28,164 nucleotides of DNA from an uncultured Collinsella sp. (GTDB lineage: Bacteria; Actinomycetota; Coriobacteriia; Coriobacteriales; Coriobacteriaceae): the NCBI GenBank assembly GCA_947001705.1, contig CAMQHT010000030.1, positions 1 through 28,164 on the forward strand, in the 5' to 3' direction. Shown here piece after piece: positions 1 through 6,967 of this stretch; within the stretch, counting starts at the first letter, position 1; each line of letters begins with the position of its first letter. The translations under genes were made by a program, and so were the position numbers. Below the pieces are notes generated by a model. The model did not search any database and was not told the origin of the DNA. It worked only from the letters and a program-made list of their open reading frames with translations.

Positions 1-81
1 GCGTGGCCATCTACAACACCACCCGGGGCGGCTTACCCCACACCCTGCGCGCGCACACGCGGGCCCCATGGGCACCAAACA

Positions 82-95
82 CCGCGGGCCCGCGG
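82..95. repeat. 14-bp perfect GC palindrome
   Basis: CCGCGGGCCCGCGG reads the same on both strands. It lies 45 bp past the stop of the DUF2130 gene, in the 139-bp left flank, which otherwise holds only GC-rich non-coding sequence. A further GC block (CCCCCCGGGCCCCCGC, 102-117) lies between it and the stop. There is no clear T tract, so a terminator role is only possible. Confidence 0.4.
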
Positions 96-139
96 CAAAC
101 ACCCCCCGGGCCCCCGCTTTTTGCGCGATACGCTATCCC

Positions 140-1897
140 CTACTCGGCATCCTCGACCTCATACGAATCCGCCTCGGCTGGCGCATCGTTTGTCTCCGGC
201 GCAGCCTCGCGCGCCTCGTCAAACGCCGCCTTCATGGTCTTGTTGCCCCACGTGAGCTTGCGAATGGTAAGATCGTCGGCCTTCTTGTTGGCTAGGCGCA
301 GATTGTTCTCGGAGGACAGCAACGCCTCCTTGGTTTTCTGCAGATGGCTAATCGTCTTGTCGATCTCATCGATTGCCGTTTGGAACTTGCGGCTCGCGAT
401 CTCGTAGTTGCGGCCGAAATCGTTCTTGAACTTCTCCATCTTGGCTTCGAAGTTCGTGACGTCGATATTCTGCTGTTTGTACTCCGCTAGCTCCTGTTTA
501 TAGCGCAATGAACCCATGGCAGCGTTGCGAAGAAGTGTAATCATGGGAATGAAAAACTGCGGGCGAATCACGTACATCTTCTCGTAGCGATAGCTCACGT
601 CCACGATTCCCGCGTTATAGAACTCGCTCTCGGGCTCGAGCAGCGTGCAGAGCACCGCGTACTCACAGCCTTTCTGGCGACGATCGTGATCGAGTTTCTT
701 AAAGAAGTCCTCGTTTTTATGCTTGGTCGCGGTCTCGTCGTTCTCGTTTTTCATCTCGAACATAATCGAAATGACCTCGTTGCCGCTCGCGTCGCACTCA
801 CGGAAAATGAAGTCTCCCTTGGTGCCCTCGGATGCATCGTTATCTTTCTCGAAGTACGCATTGGGAAACGCGGTCATGCGCAGACGGTTAAACTCGGTCT
901 CGCAGTGCTGCTCGAGCGACTCGCCCACCATCTTGGTGGACAGGCGAACCTTCATGTCCTTAAGGCGCTCAATCTCTTCATCCTTGTAGCGAATCAGGTC
1001 ATCGCTCGCGCGCTTGGCCTGCGCAAGCTCGAGCTCGTGTGCCGCCTTGGCTTGCTCCTCGCGAGAATCGCGCACCGCCAGCTCGCTCGTCAGTTTGGCA
1101 CGTGCCTCATCGCGCTCTCGCTCCGCCGCGGCGACCGCCTCTGACAGGTTCATTTTTGCCATCAGTTCCTGCTCGCGCAGCTGGGCACGCAGGCCCTCGG
1201 CCTCTTGCTCGGACTGAGCCTTTGCGGCGGAAAACTTCTCTTGCACCTTCGCGCGATAGTCAGTAAGCGCGCGCTCGGCCTCGCTGCGAGCGGCATCGAG
1301 CTCACGCTGCGACTCTGCCGCGGCAGCGGCAAGCGCCATCTCCTGGGCCTTGTCCGCCGCGGCGATCCTGGCCTGCAGCTCGGCAATCTGAGCGTCGCGC
1401 GCGGACAGGTCGTTTTGAGCAGCATTGCGTGCCGCCGCCTCGGCAAGCCTGGCTTCATCATCTTTGCGCTCCAACTGCGCACGTAAATTGTCGATCTCGC
1501 GCTGAAGCTCGGCATTCTCCTTTTGAGCATCGGAACGGGCCTCAACCGCCGCGCGCTGACTTGCACTCTCGCGCTCTGCGGCAGCGCCTTCGAGCTTGGC
1601 GCGCAGCTCGGCAAGCTCAGCGTCGCGCTTGGCAACCTCTTGTGCCAGCTGCTGAGCTGCAGCGTTCTTCTGCTCGACAAGCTGAGCGTCGCGCTGAGAC
1701 TCTGCCTTTTGCAAAGCAGCCGTCGAGCGCGAGCGCTCAAGCTCCAGTGCCTGCTCGCCCTCGCGCTGGACCGCCTTCACGCGCTCATCCAGGTCGCGCG
1801 AGAACTCGGCATCGCGTACTTGCTTGACGATATCCGCATAGCCAGACGCATCGACCTTAAACACTTCGCCGCAATGCGGGCACTTGATCTCGTTCAT
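140..1897 (-). CDS. DUF2130 coiled-coil protein with nuclease-like core
   Basis: A 585-residue cytoplasmic protein. The N terminus has a CPHC pair (residues 6-9) like half a zinc ribbon. Residues about 25-320 are Ala/Glu/Arg-rich heptads, a very long coiled coil. Residues about 320-500 match the DUF2130 family as I remember it. Inside this part the pattern GDFIF (D362) followed by FEMK (E381, K383) has the spacing of a PD-(D/E)XK nuclease core; catalytic activity is inference. The C-terminal tail is acidic. The start is the ATG preceded by GAGGAG with a 5-nt spacer. It is the last gene of the minus-strand block, and the terminator upstream (1955-1990) makes it a separate unit. Its coiled coil is longer than I expect for the family. 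The biological role is unknown. Confidence 0.85.
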   Translation of the reverse strand: MNEIKCPHCGEVFKVDASGYADIVKQVRDAEFSRDLDERVKAVQREGEQALELERSRSTAALQKAESQRDAQLVEQKNAAAQQLAQEVAKRDAELAELRAKLEGAAAERESASQRAAVEARSDAQKENAELQREIDNLRAQLERKDDEARLAEAAARNAAQNDLSARDAQIAELQARIAAADKAQEMALAAAAAESQRELDAARSEAERALTDYRAKVQEKFSAAKAQSEQEAEGLRAQLREQELMAKMNLSEAVAAAERERDEARAKLTSELAVRDSREEQAKAAHELELAQAKRASDDLIRYKDEEIERLKDMKVRLSTKMVGESLEQHCETEFNRLRMTAFPNAYFEKDNDASEGTKGDFIFRECDASGNEVISIMFEMKNENDETATKHKNEDFFKKLDHDRRQKGCEYAVLCTLLEPESEFYNAGIVDVSYRYEKMYVIRPQFFIPMITLLRNAAMGSLRYKQELAEYKQQNIDVTNFEAKMEKFKNDFGRNYEIASRKFQTAIDEIDKTISHLQKTKEALLSSENNLRLANKKADDLTIRKLTWGNKTMKAAFDEAREAAPETNDAPAEADSYEVEDAE

Positions 1898-1954
1898 GGC
1901 AGCTCCTCGATGGACGCAAATTTAAACCGTCTACACTCTACCGCGCCGCGCGGA

Positions 1955-1990
1955 CAAAAAAGGCGCCGCTGCCATAATGGCAACGGCGCC
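1955..1990 (-). terminator. Rho-independent terminator after the metallophosphoesterase
   Basis: On the minus strand a 13-bp GC-rich stem (GGCGCCGTTGCCA pairing with TGGCAGCGGCGCC, one mismatch) with a TTA loop is followed by TTTTTT. A second, weaker dyad (GAACCAC 1992-1998 and GTGGTTC 2025-2031) sits between this stem and the stop codon at 2037. Confidence 0.9.
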
Positions 1991-2036
1991 AGAACCACGG
2001 TAAAGGTGCCTGGCCCATCTTGTGGTGGTTCGAGAA

Positions 2037-2576
2037 TTACAGTCCAAAAAAGCCTAGGATCTGGTCTCGGCTTACGGGCTTGTAGTCGTTGGCGTCGAGG
2101 CCCACATCGTAGCGAAGAATGGGGCGATCGCGGTTGCGCGCGTTGGCGCGGTCTCCCCTGCTGTGGATATGCCCGTGCAGCATGATGGCGCCGCGCGCCT
2201 TGCCATTCCAGCTGAGCATGGGGTAATGGCTCATCACCAGGCGATGACCCTTAGCGTAACCGGGAGCAACCTCCAGATAATCGCGTACCTCATCCCAAAT
2301 GCGCGGCGCGTCCGGATCTTCCCAGTCGCCGTCATGGTTACCACGGATGAGCGTCACGTTCTGGCATTCGATACGCTCGCGCAGGCGCACCGCCTCCGCC
2401 AGGGGCAAACGATAGGTAAAGTCACCCAAAATATAGAGACGGTCGTCCGTCGCCACGCACTCATTGATGGCATCGATGACCTTGCGGTTCATCTCCTCGA
2501 CCGAATCAAACGGCCGATCCATATCGTGCAAGATATTCGTATCGCCCAGGTGCAGGTCGGCGGTAAACCACATCAT
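2037..2576 (-). CDS. Calcineurin-like metallophosphoesterase
   Basis: A phosphoesterase of about 179 residues with the full set of two-metal ligands in order: DLHLG near the N terminus, GDF, GNHD, SHYP and GHIH. It is close to the small YfcE/MJ0936-type enzymes that hydrolyse phosphodiesters or phosphomonoesters in the cytoplasm; the substrate cannot be told. An in-frame ATG 15 nt upstream (2591) is possible, but that ATG forms the start of an ATGAGG stretch whose GAGG lies 9 nt before the ATG at 2576, so the later start is preferred. A TG-TATACT sequence (about 2615-2623, minus strand) could be its own promoter. A strong terminator follows. Confidence 0.9.
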   Translation of the reverse strand: MMWFTADLHLGDTNILHDMDRPFDSVEEMNRKVIDAINECVATDDRLYILGDFTYRLPLAEAVRLRERIECQNVTLIRGNHDGDWEDPDAPRIWDEVRDYLEVAPGYAKGHRLVMSHYPMLSWNGKARGAIMLHGHIHSRGDRANARNRDRPILRYDVGLDANDYKPVSRDQILGFFGL

Positions 2577-2642
2577 CGTCTGTATCCTCATTTCGCAACG
2601 TGTCTAACACGTGCCTAGTATACAGACGCTTTGGCGCGTCGG

Positions 2643-2819
2643 TTAGCCAAAGAGCCCGACGAACGGACCTCGGCGGCGTTTGTCTTTCTTTTTCGACGCA
2701 TCACCCTGGGCGTTCTTGTCCTGCCGCTTCATACGATCCTGTTCCAACTCATCGTCATCGAGCAGCATATCCCACTCAAACGGATCGTCCGTCAAATCGA
2801 ACAGGTCGTCGTCAAACAT
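2643..2819 (-). CDS. Small acidic/basic hypothetical protein
   Basis: A 58-residue protein with two halves: residues 1-27 are acidic and Asp-rich (FDDDLFDL...DDDELEQD), and residues 30-52 are Lys/Arg-rich (SKKKDKRRR), ending GPFVGLFG. I do not recognise a family. The ATG at 2819 is chosen because GGAGG lies 5 nt before it; the ATG 12 nt upstream is part of that ribosome site. It begins 18 nt after the stop of the HIRAN gene, so the two are probably one operon. The charge split suggests a disordered partner-binding peptide, which is inference only. Confidence 0.7.
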   Translation of the reverse strand: MFDDDLFDLTDDPFEWDMLLDDDELEQDRMKRQDKNAQGDASKKKDKRRRGPFVGLFG

Positions 2820-2837
2820 GGCAGCCTCCATTGCCGA

Positions 2838-3164
2838 CTAGCGAGCATCCACCACATAGAGCCCAACGCGCACCTGATGCCACGGGCTGCGCTCGGGGGC
2901 AACCTGTTGCACACGGGCCTCAAATACGTCCTCGTGGCCGTAATACATCATCAAGGACAGTGGGCCGACCTCGTTTCCCGGAACGTAGCCAAGTTTGGTC
3001 TTGCCATAGTAGATCGCAACTGCCTCGGGGTCATGAGGATTATCGCGCTCGGCACACAGCGTCAGTTTATCGCCCGCTTTAAGATCACCTAGGACCAAAG
3101 CGCCGTCGGCATATTGAAATCCTGCAATGTGAAATGACAGAAGAACACGTGAAGGCTCGTACAT
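2838..3164 (-). CDS. HIRAN-domain protein
   Basis: A protein of 108 residues that is almost entirely one HIRAN domain: the segment FHIAGFQYADGALVLGDLK, then L-x-L-x-x-E-x-x-N-x-x-D-x-x-A-V, then LGYVP. In HLTF/Rad5 proteins this fold binds exposed DNA 3' ends; bacterial stand-alone copies are poorly understood and often occur near DNA-metabolism genes. The ATG at 3164 has GGGGAG 5 nt upstream, so the 11 extra residues from an upstream ATG (3197) are not used. It is followed after 18 nt by the small acidic gene. DNA binding here is inferred from the family. Confidence 0.85.
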   Translation of the reverse strand: MYEPSRVLLSFHIAGFQYADGALVLGDLKAGDKLTLCAERDNPHDPEAVAIYYGKTKLGYVPGNEVGPLSLMMYYGHEDVFEARVQQVAPERSPWHQVRVGLYVVDAR

Positions 3165-3287
3165 AGCAACTCCCCTAACGGCCGGATAAACCGGCATTTA
3201 ACCTTACAGAGAAGTCTACGAACTCGCGCGGACACAAATTCGCCCCACCCGTGCCTTTTCGACCGTTTGTCGCTACACCACCTGATT

Positions 3288-4667
3288 CTAATGCACAAAC
3301 ATGCGCACGAACTTGTGCTTCCAGCTTGCGTAAGGAGCGTAGCGGAATGGCACGTCCAGCCGCGTTGCCTTGTTCACGATGCTCTTCTTGTGGCTAAACG
3401 TATCGAAGCTCTCGCGTCCATGGTACTGCCCCATACCGCTCGCTCCCATGCCGCCAAAGCCCATATGGCTCGTAGCCAGATGCATGATGGTGTCGTTAAC
3501 GCAGCCGCCGCCAAAGGGCACGTAGCGCACAAAGCGCTGCTGAACCGCGCGATCCCGACTAAAGATATACAGGGCCAGCGGCGTCGGGCGATTAGTGATG
3601 AACGCCTCGGCCTCGTCTAGGCTCTCAAACGTCAGCACCGGCAAGATGGGACCGAAGATCTCCTCCTGCATCACGGCGTCATCGGGGGTCACGCCGTCTA
3701 GGATCGTCGGCTCAATCTTGAGCGACGACTCGCGCGCCGTGCCTCCCAGCACAACCTTATCGGGGTCGATCAGCCCGCGCACGCGCGCAAAATGCTTGGC
3801 GTTGACAATATGACCGTAGTCCTCGTTATCGAGCGGGTGCTCGCCAAACATACGGCGGACCTCTTCCTTGATGAGACCCAGCAGCTCGTCGTGCACGCGC
3901 GTGTCGACCAGCAGGTAGTCGGGCGCCACGCAGGTCTGTCCCACGTTGAGCCATTTACCAAAGGCGATACGCCGCGCTGCGACCTTCAAGTTTGCCGTCG
4001 CATCCACGATGCAGGGGCTCTTTCCGCCCAGCTCAAGCGTCACGGGCGTAAGGTTTTTACTTGCGCGCTCCATGACGAGTTTGCCGACCGGAACGCTACC
4101 GGTAAAGAAAATCTTGTCCCAGCGCTCATCGAGCAACGCTTCGTTCTCGGCGCGCCCGCCCTCGACAACCGTCACCAGGCGCGGATCAAATGCCTCTTCA
4201 CAGATTTGCTTGAGCACCGCGCTCGATGCCGGAGCATAGGCACTCGGCTTGATGACCACAGTATTGCCCGCGGCAAGGGCGCCGGCGAGCGGCTCGAGTG
4301 TTAGCAAAAACGGGTAGTTCCACGGAGCCATGATGAGCGCGACGCCATAGGGCACGGCTTGCGTTTTGCACACGCTCACGGCGTTAGCGAGATCGCACGG
4401 ACGCAGGCGCGGACGACTCCATCGAGCCACGTGAGCGATCTGATGTCGAATCTCGGAAAGCGACGTGCCGATCTCGCACATATAGGCCTCGTCATGCGAC
4501 TTCCCCAAATCGGTCTTGAGCGCATGGGCGATATCGGCCTCGTGGGCCCGCACCGCATCGCGTAAACTCACGAGCGCGCGACGTCGAGCATCGACATCAA
4601 ACGTGGCGTGCGTCTTAAAGTAGGCGCGCTGATCGCCGACGATGCGCGCAATTTCCTCGGTGTTCAT
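3288..4667 (-). CDS. NAD(P)-dependent aldehyde dehydrogenase (class 3-like)
   Basis: A 459-residue enzyme that oxidises aldehydes to carboxylic acids in the cytoplasm. Visible landmarks are PWN (115-117, oxyanion Asn117), KPS (140-142), FTGS (188-191), the general base in LELGGKSP (Glu212) and the nucleophile in GQTC (Cys246). The length of about 460 and the hydrophobic C-terminal end resemble class 3 / YwdH-type fatty aldehyde dehydrogenases. It starts 9 nt after the alcohol dehydrogenase ends, and its AGGAGG overlaps that gene's TAG stop, so the two are translationally linked. Together they would interconvert an alcohol, its aldehyde and the acid. The substrate cannot be told from sequence. 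Confidence 0.95.
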   Translation of the reverse strand: MNTEEIARIVGDQRAYFKTHATFDVDARRRALVSLRDAVRAHEADIAHALKTDLGKSHDEAYMCEIGTSLSEIRHQIAHVARWSRPRLRPCDLANAVSVCKTQAVPYGVALIMAPWNYPFLLTLEPLAGALAAGNTVVIKPSAYAPASSAVLKQICEEAFDPRLVTVVEGGRAENEALLDERWDKIFFTGSVPVGKLVMERASKNLTPVTLELGGKSPCIVDATANLKVAARRIAFGKWLNVGQTCVAPDYLLVDTRVHDELLGLIKEEVRRMFGEHPLDNEDYGHIVNAKHFARVRGLIDPDKVVLGGTARESSLKIEPTILDGVTPDDAVMQEEIFGPILPVLTFESLDEAEAFITNRPTPLALYIFSRDRAVQQRFVRYVPFGGGCVNDTIMHLATSHMGFGGMGASGMGQYHGRESFDTFSHKKSIVNKATRLDVPFRYAPYASWKHKFVRMFVH

Positions 4668-4676
4668 GGCAACCTC

Positions 4677-5897
4677 CTAGTTCTCGCCCTCAAACATACC
4701 ACCTGCAACGACTTCGTACATATGCTCGAGCTCCAAGCGGTCCATTAGAAGCGGAACGGGGTACAGGGGATTGGCCTCGGCATCGGCATGCGCCGCCATC
4801 TGCGGAATGTCGGAGCGGCGAATGCCCGCCACATATTTGGGAATGTCCAAGGCGGCGTTCATTCGATCGACCCAATCGATAAAGGCCTCGGCCGCCAGGC
4901 TGTCCTGCGCGTTAGCCGGCGCGATACCGGCCATGCGGGCAAGATCGGCGAGCTTAGGAGCAGCAGCTTCGCCATAGGCGCGAAGCATATGCGGCAGGAT
5001 GATAGCGTTGGCCAAGCCGTGCGGAATCCCGTAACGCCCACCCAAGCTGTGTGCGATGGCGTGAACGTATCCAACATAGGAGCGCGTAAAGGCAACACCC
5101 GCCTTATACGCCGCCGAAAGCATATTGCGACGCGCACGCATGTTATCGCCATGCTCATAGGCCTCGAGCAAATTGTCATGGATGAGCTGGACCGCCTGTC
5201 GCGCCATCTTACGCGTATAGGGCGTGGTGCTTCGCCCGATAAAGGCCTCAACGGCATGCGTCAGGGCGTCCATGCCCGTCTGCCCCGTAATGGAGGCGGG
5301 CAGGCCACGTGTAAACTCGGGGTCGTGCACCGCAAAGCGCGGAATAAGCACAAAGTCGTTAATGGGGTACTTGTAGTGCGTCTCGTCATCGGTGATAACC
5401 GCCGCGAGCGTGACTTCGCTTCCCGTACCGGCGGTAGTGGGAACCGCAATAAGCAGCGGCAGGAGACGGTGGACGCGCAACAGGCCACGCATCTTGTTGA
5501 TGGGCTTATTTGGCTGTGCGATGCGTGCGCCCACGCCCTTGGCGCAGTCCATGGCCGAACCGCCGCCAAAGCCGATAATGGCCTGGCAGGCGCTCTCGCG
5601 ATACAGGGACGCCGCTTCCTCCACGTTTGAGACCGTGGGGTTCGCACGCGTTTCGGCATAGACCGTAACGCCAATCCCCTGAGCCGTAAGCGCACGCTCG
5701 AGCGATGCCGTGAGCCCCAAACGTGCAATACCAGGGTCTGTCACGATAAGGACCTTCTGGATCGAGCGCTTTTGAAGCACTGCGGGCACATCCTCGGCAT
5801 GCTCCAAAATGCGCGGCTCGGTATAGGGCAGAATCGGCAACGCGATGCGAAAAACCGTCTGATATGTTCGGCACCAGGCACGACGGGCTAGATGCAT
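4677..5897 (-). CDS. Iron-containing alcohol dehydrogenase (group III)
   Basis: A 406-residue dehydrogenase. It shows the nucleotide-binding GGGSAMD (111-117), the TTAGTGSE segment (154-161) and the four metal ligands spaced as in FucO: Asp210, His214 (DALTH), His279 and His293 (PHG). It carries about 20 extra N-terminal residues (MHLARRAWCR...) before the usual start of the family. The ATG has AAGGAG 8 nt upstream, so the extension appears real. It is the first gene of an operon with the aldehyde dehydrogenase, and a Rex-like palindrome lies just upstream. A role in NADH recycling during fermentation is inferred from that context. Confidence 0.95.
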   Translation of the reverse strand: MHLARRAWCRTYQTVFRIALPILPYTEPRILEHAEDVPAVLQKRSIQKVLIVTDPGIARLGLTASLERALTAQGIGVTVYAETRANPTVSNVEEAASLYRESACQAIIGFGGGSAMDCAKGVGARIAQPNKPINKMRGLLRVHRLLPLLIAVPTTAGTGSEVTLAAVITDDETHYKYPINDFVLIPRFAVHDPEFTRGLPASITGQTGMDALTHAVEAFIGRSTTPYTRKMARQAVQLIHDNLLEAYEHGDNMRARRNMLSAAYKAGVAFTRSYVGYVHAIAHSLGGRYGIPHGLANAIILPHMLRAYGEAAAPKLADLARMAGIAPANAQDSLAAEAFIDWVDRMNAALDIPKYVAGIRRSDIPQMAAHADAEANPLYPVPLLMDRLELEHMYEVVAGGMFEGEN

Positions 5898-5914
5898 AAA
5901 GGAAACTCCTTCAT

Positions 5915-5932
5915 TTGTTGATAGGTCAACAT
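5915..5932. promoter_or_regulatory. Rex-like operator of the adh-aldh operon
   Basis: TTGTTGA-TAGG-TCAACAT is a dyad with 6-bp perfect half-sites, located just upstream of the adh ribosome site. It resembles the clostridial Rex consensus TTGTTAA-N4-TTAACAA. Rex represses alcohol dehydrogenase genes when NADH is low. The assignment is by eye; the rex gene is not in the window. Confidence 0.4.
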
Positions 5933-6041
5933 TTGCTCGCCCGATTGTACTCAGCGGCGTCCGTATATGACTTGCAAACCGTTAATCAATCAACATCTTC
6001 ATATCTCAAAATTGTTTTATTAAAAATCATTCCTAATAGGC

Positions 6042-6069
6042 TTCACATTTGGTTGCATTTATGGATAAT
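6042..6069 (+). promoter_or_regulatory. Possible promoter of the reverse rubrerythrin
   Basis: TTCACA (6042-6047), a 16-bp spacer and GATAAT (6064-6069) form a plausible sigma-A promoter. The preceding 5995-6040 is strikingly AT-rich for this genome and may act as an UP element. Confidence 0.4.
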
Positions 6070-6087
6070 AGAACTCGTCAAGACGCA

Positions 6088-6118
6088 CGTCCGGAGAGGG
6101 CCCTTACGGGACCGGACG
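6088..6118 (+). promoter_or_regulatory. 5' UTR hairpin before the rubrerythrin
   Basis: CGTCCGG (6088-6094) pairs with CCGGACG (6112-6118), enclosing a loop that itself can pair CCC with GGG. It ends 35 nt before the start codon and leaves the AAAGGA ribosome site free. It may stabilise the mRNA; no known riboswitch is recognised. Confidence 0.4.
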
Positions 6119-6153
6119 AGCGCACAATCGCCATCGATCGAAAGGATCGAATC

Positions 6154-6714
6154 ATGAAGTTTGTTTGCCCCGTTTGCGGTTATGTGGAAGAGTTCGACGG
6201 CGACCAGCTGCCCGAGGACTTCAAGTGCCCCCAGTGCGGCGTTCCCGGTTCTCGTTTCCTGAAGCAGGAGGAGGGCCAGCTCGAGTGGGCTGCCGAGCAC
6301 GTCGTGGGCGTCGCCAAGATGGAGGGCGTCTCCGAGGACATCGTTGCCGACCTGCGCGCCAACTTTGAAGGCGAGTGCTCCGAGGTCGGTATGTACCTGG
6401 CCATGGCTCGCGTCGCCCATCGCGAGGGCTATCCCGAGATCGGCCTGTACTGGGAGAAGGCTGCCCACGAGGAGGCCGAGCATGCCGCCAAGTTCGCTGA
6501 GCTCCTGGGCGAGGTCGTGACCGACTCCACCAAGAAGAACCTCGAGATGCGCGTTGAGGCCGAAAACGGCGCCACCGCTGGCAAGACCGATCTCGCTAAG
6601 CGCGCCAAGGCCGCTGGCCTCGATGCCATCCACGACACCGTGCACGAAATGGCTCGCGACGAGGCCCGCCACGGCAAGGCTTTCGCCGGCCTGCTGAAGC
6701 GCTACTTTGGCTAA
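6154..6714 (+). CDS. Reverse rubrerythrin (NADH peroxidase component)
   Basis: A 186-residue peroxide-scavenging protein. The rubredoxin-type FeS4 site is at the N terminus (Cys5, Cys8, Cys25, Cys28 in CPVCGY and CPQCGVPG) and the diiron four-helix bundle follows (EGECSE, EEAEH, DEARH). This order is opposite to classical rubrerythrin, hence 'reverse'; in anaerobes this type reduces hydrogen peroxide or oxygen with electrons from an NADH reductase. The start at 6154 is set by AAAGGA and by the rubredoxin motif beginning at residue 3; upstream in-frame ATG codons lie in the leader hairpin region. It is divergent from adh and ends in a strong terminator, so it is probably single-gene. Codon choice is strongly biased to GC-ending codons, as in highly expressed genes. 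Confidence 0.95.
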   Translation: MKFVCPVCGYVEEFDGDQLPEDFKCPQCGVPGSRFLKQEEGQLEWAAEHVVGVAKMEGVSEDIVADLRANFEGECSEVGMYLAMARVAHREGYPEIGLYWEKAAHEEAEHAAKFAELLGEVVTDSTKKNLEMRVEAENGATAGKTDLAKRAKAAGLDAIHDTVHEMARDEARHGKAFAGLLKRYFG

Positions 6715-6748
6715 GCCAACCGCTTGAGACATAACCTCTAGCTCGATG

Positions 6749-6780
6749 AGGCCCGGACCGTATTGGTTCGGGCCTTTTTG
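6749..6780 (+). terminator. Terminator of the reverse rubrerythrin
   Basis: AGGCCCGGACC pairs with GGTTCGGGCCT (one G-U) around a GTATT loop and is followed by TTTTTG. Confidence 0.92.
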
Positions 6781-6844
6781 TGTCTCGAGGACTCGTTAAC
6801 GCCCTGAAATAGAGCTATCTTCGGCATCGGTCTCTCGTCAAAAA

Positions 6845-6967
6845 CTAAGTGAGTAGACTTTTTGGAACTTGCCGAGCAGACCATCCGTATTGCTTTATAA
6901 AGTCGCAGGTAAATGACTTGTTTCAAAACGGCCTGGTCGCCAAAGTGCCAAAAGCCTACTCACTTAG
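6845..6967. repeat. MITE-like element, copy A
   Basis: 123 bp with near-perfect terminal inverted repeats: CTAAGTGAGTAGACTTTT at the left and the complement of CTAAGTGAGTAGGCTTTT at the right; imperfect symmetry continues to about 38 bp from each end. The centre holds the palindrome CTTTATAAAG (6893-6902). The 12-bp end CTAAGTGAGTAG contains TAA, TGA and TAG in three different frames. Copy B (8265-8387) aligns without gaps, about 100 of 123 positions identical by hand count. Confidence 0.9.

Noticed and set aside
3..407. Plus-strand frame at the left edge
   Set aside because: It overlaps the end of the DUF2130 gene on the other strand and has a biased, low-complexity composition.
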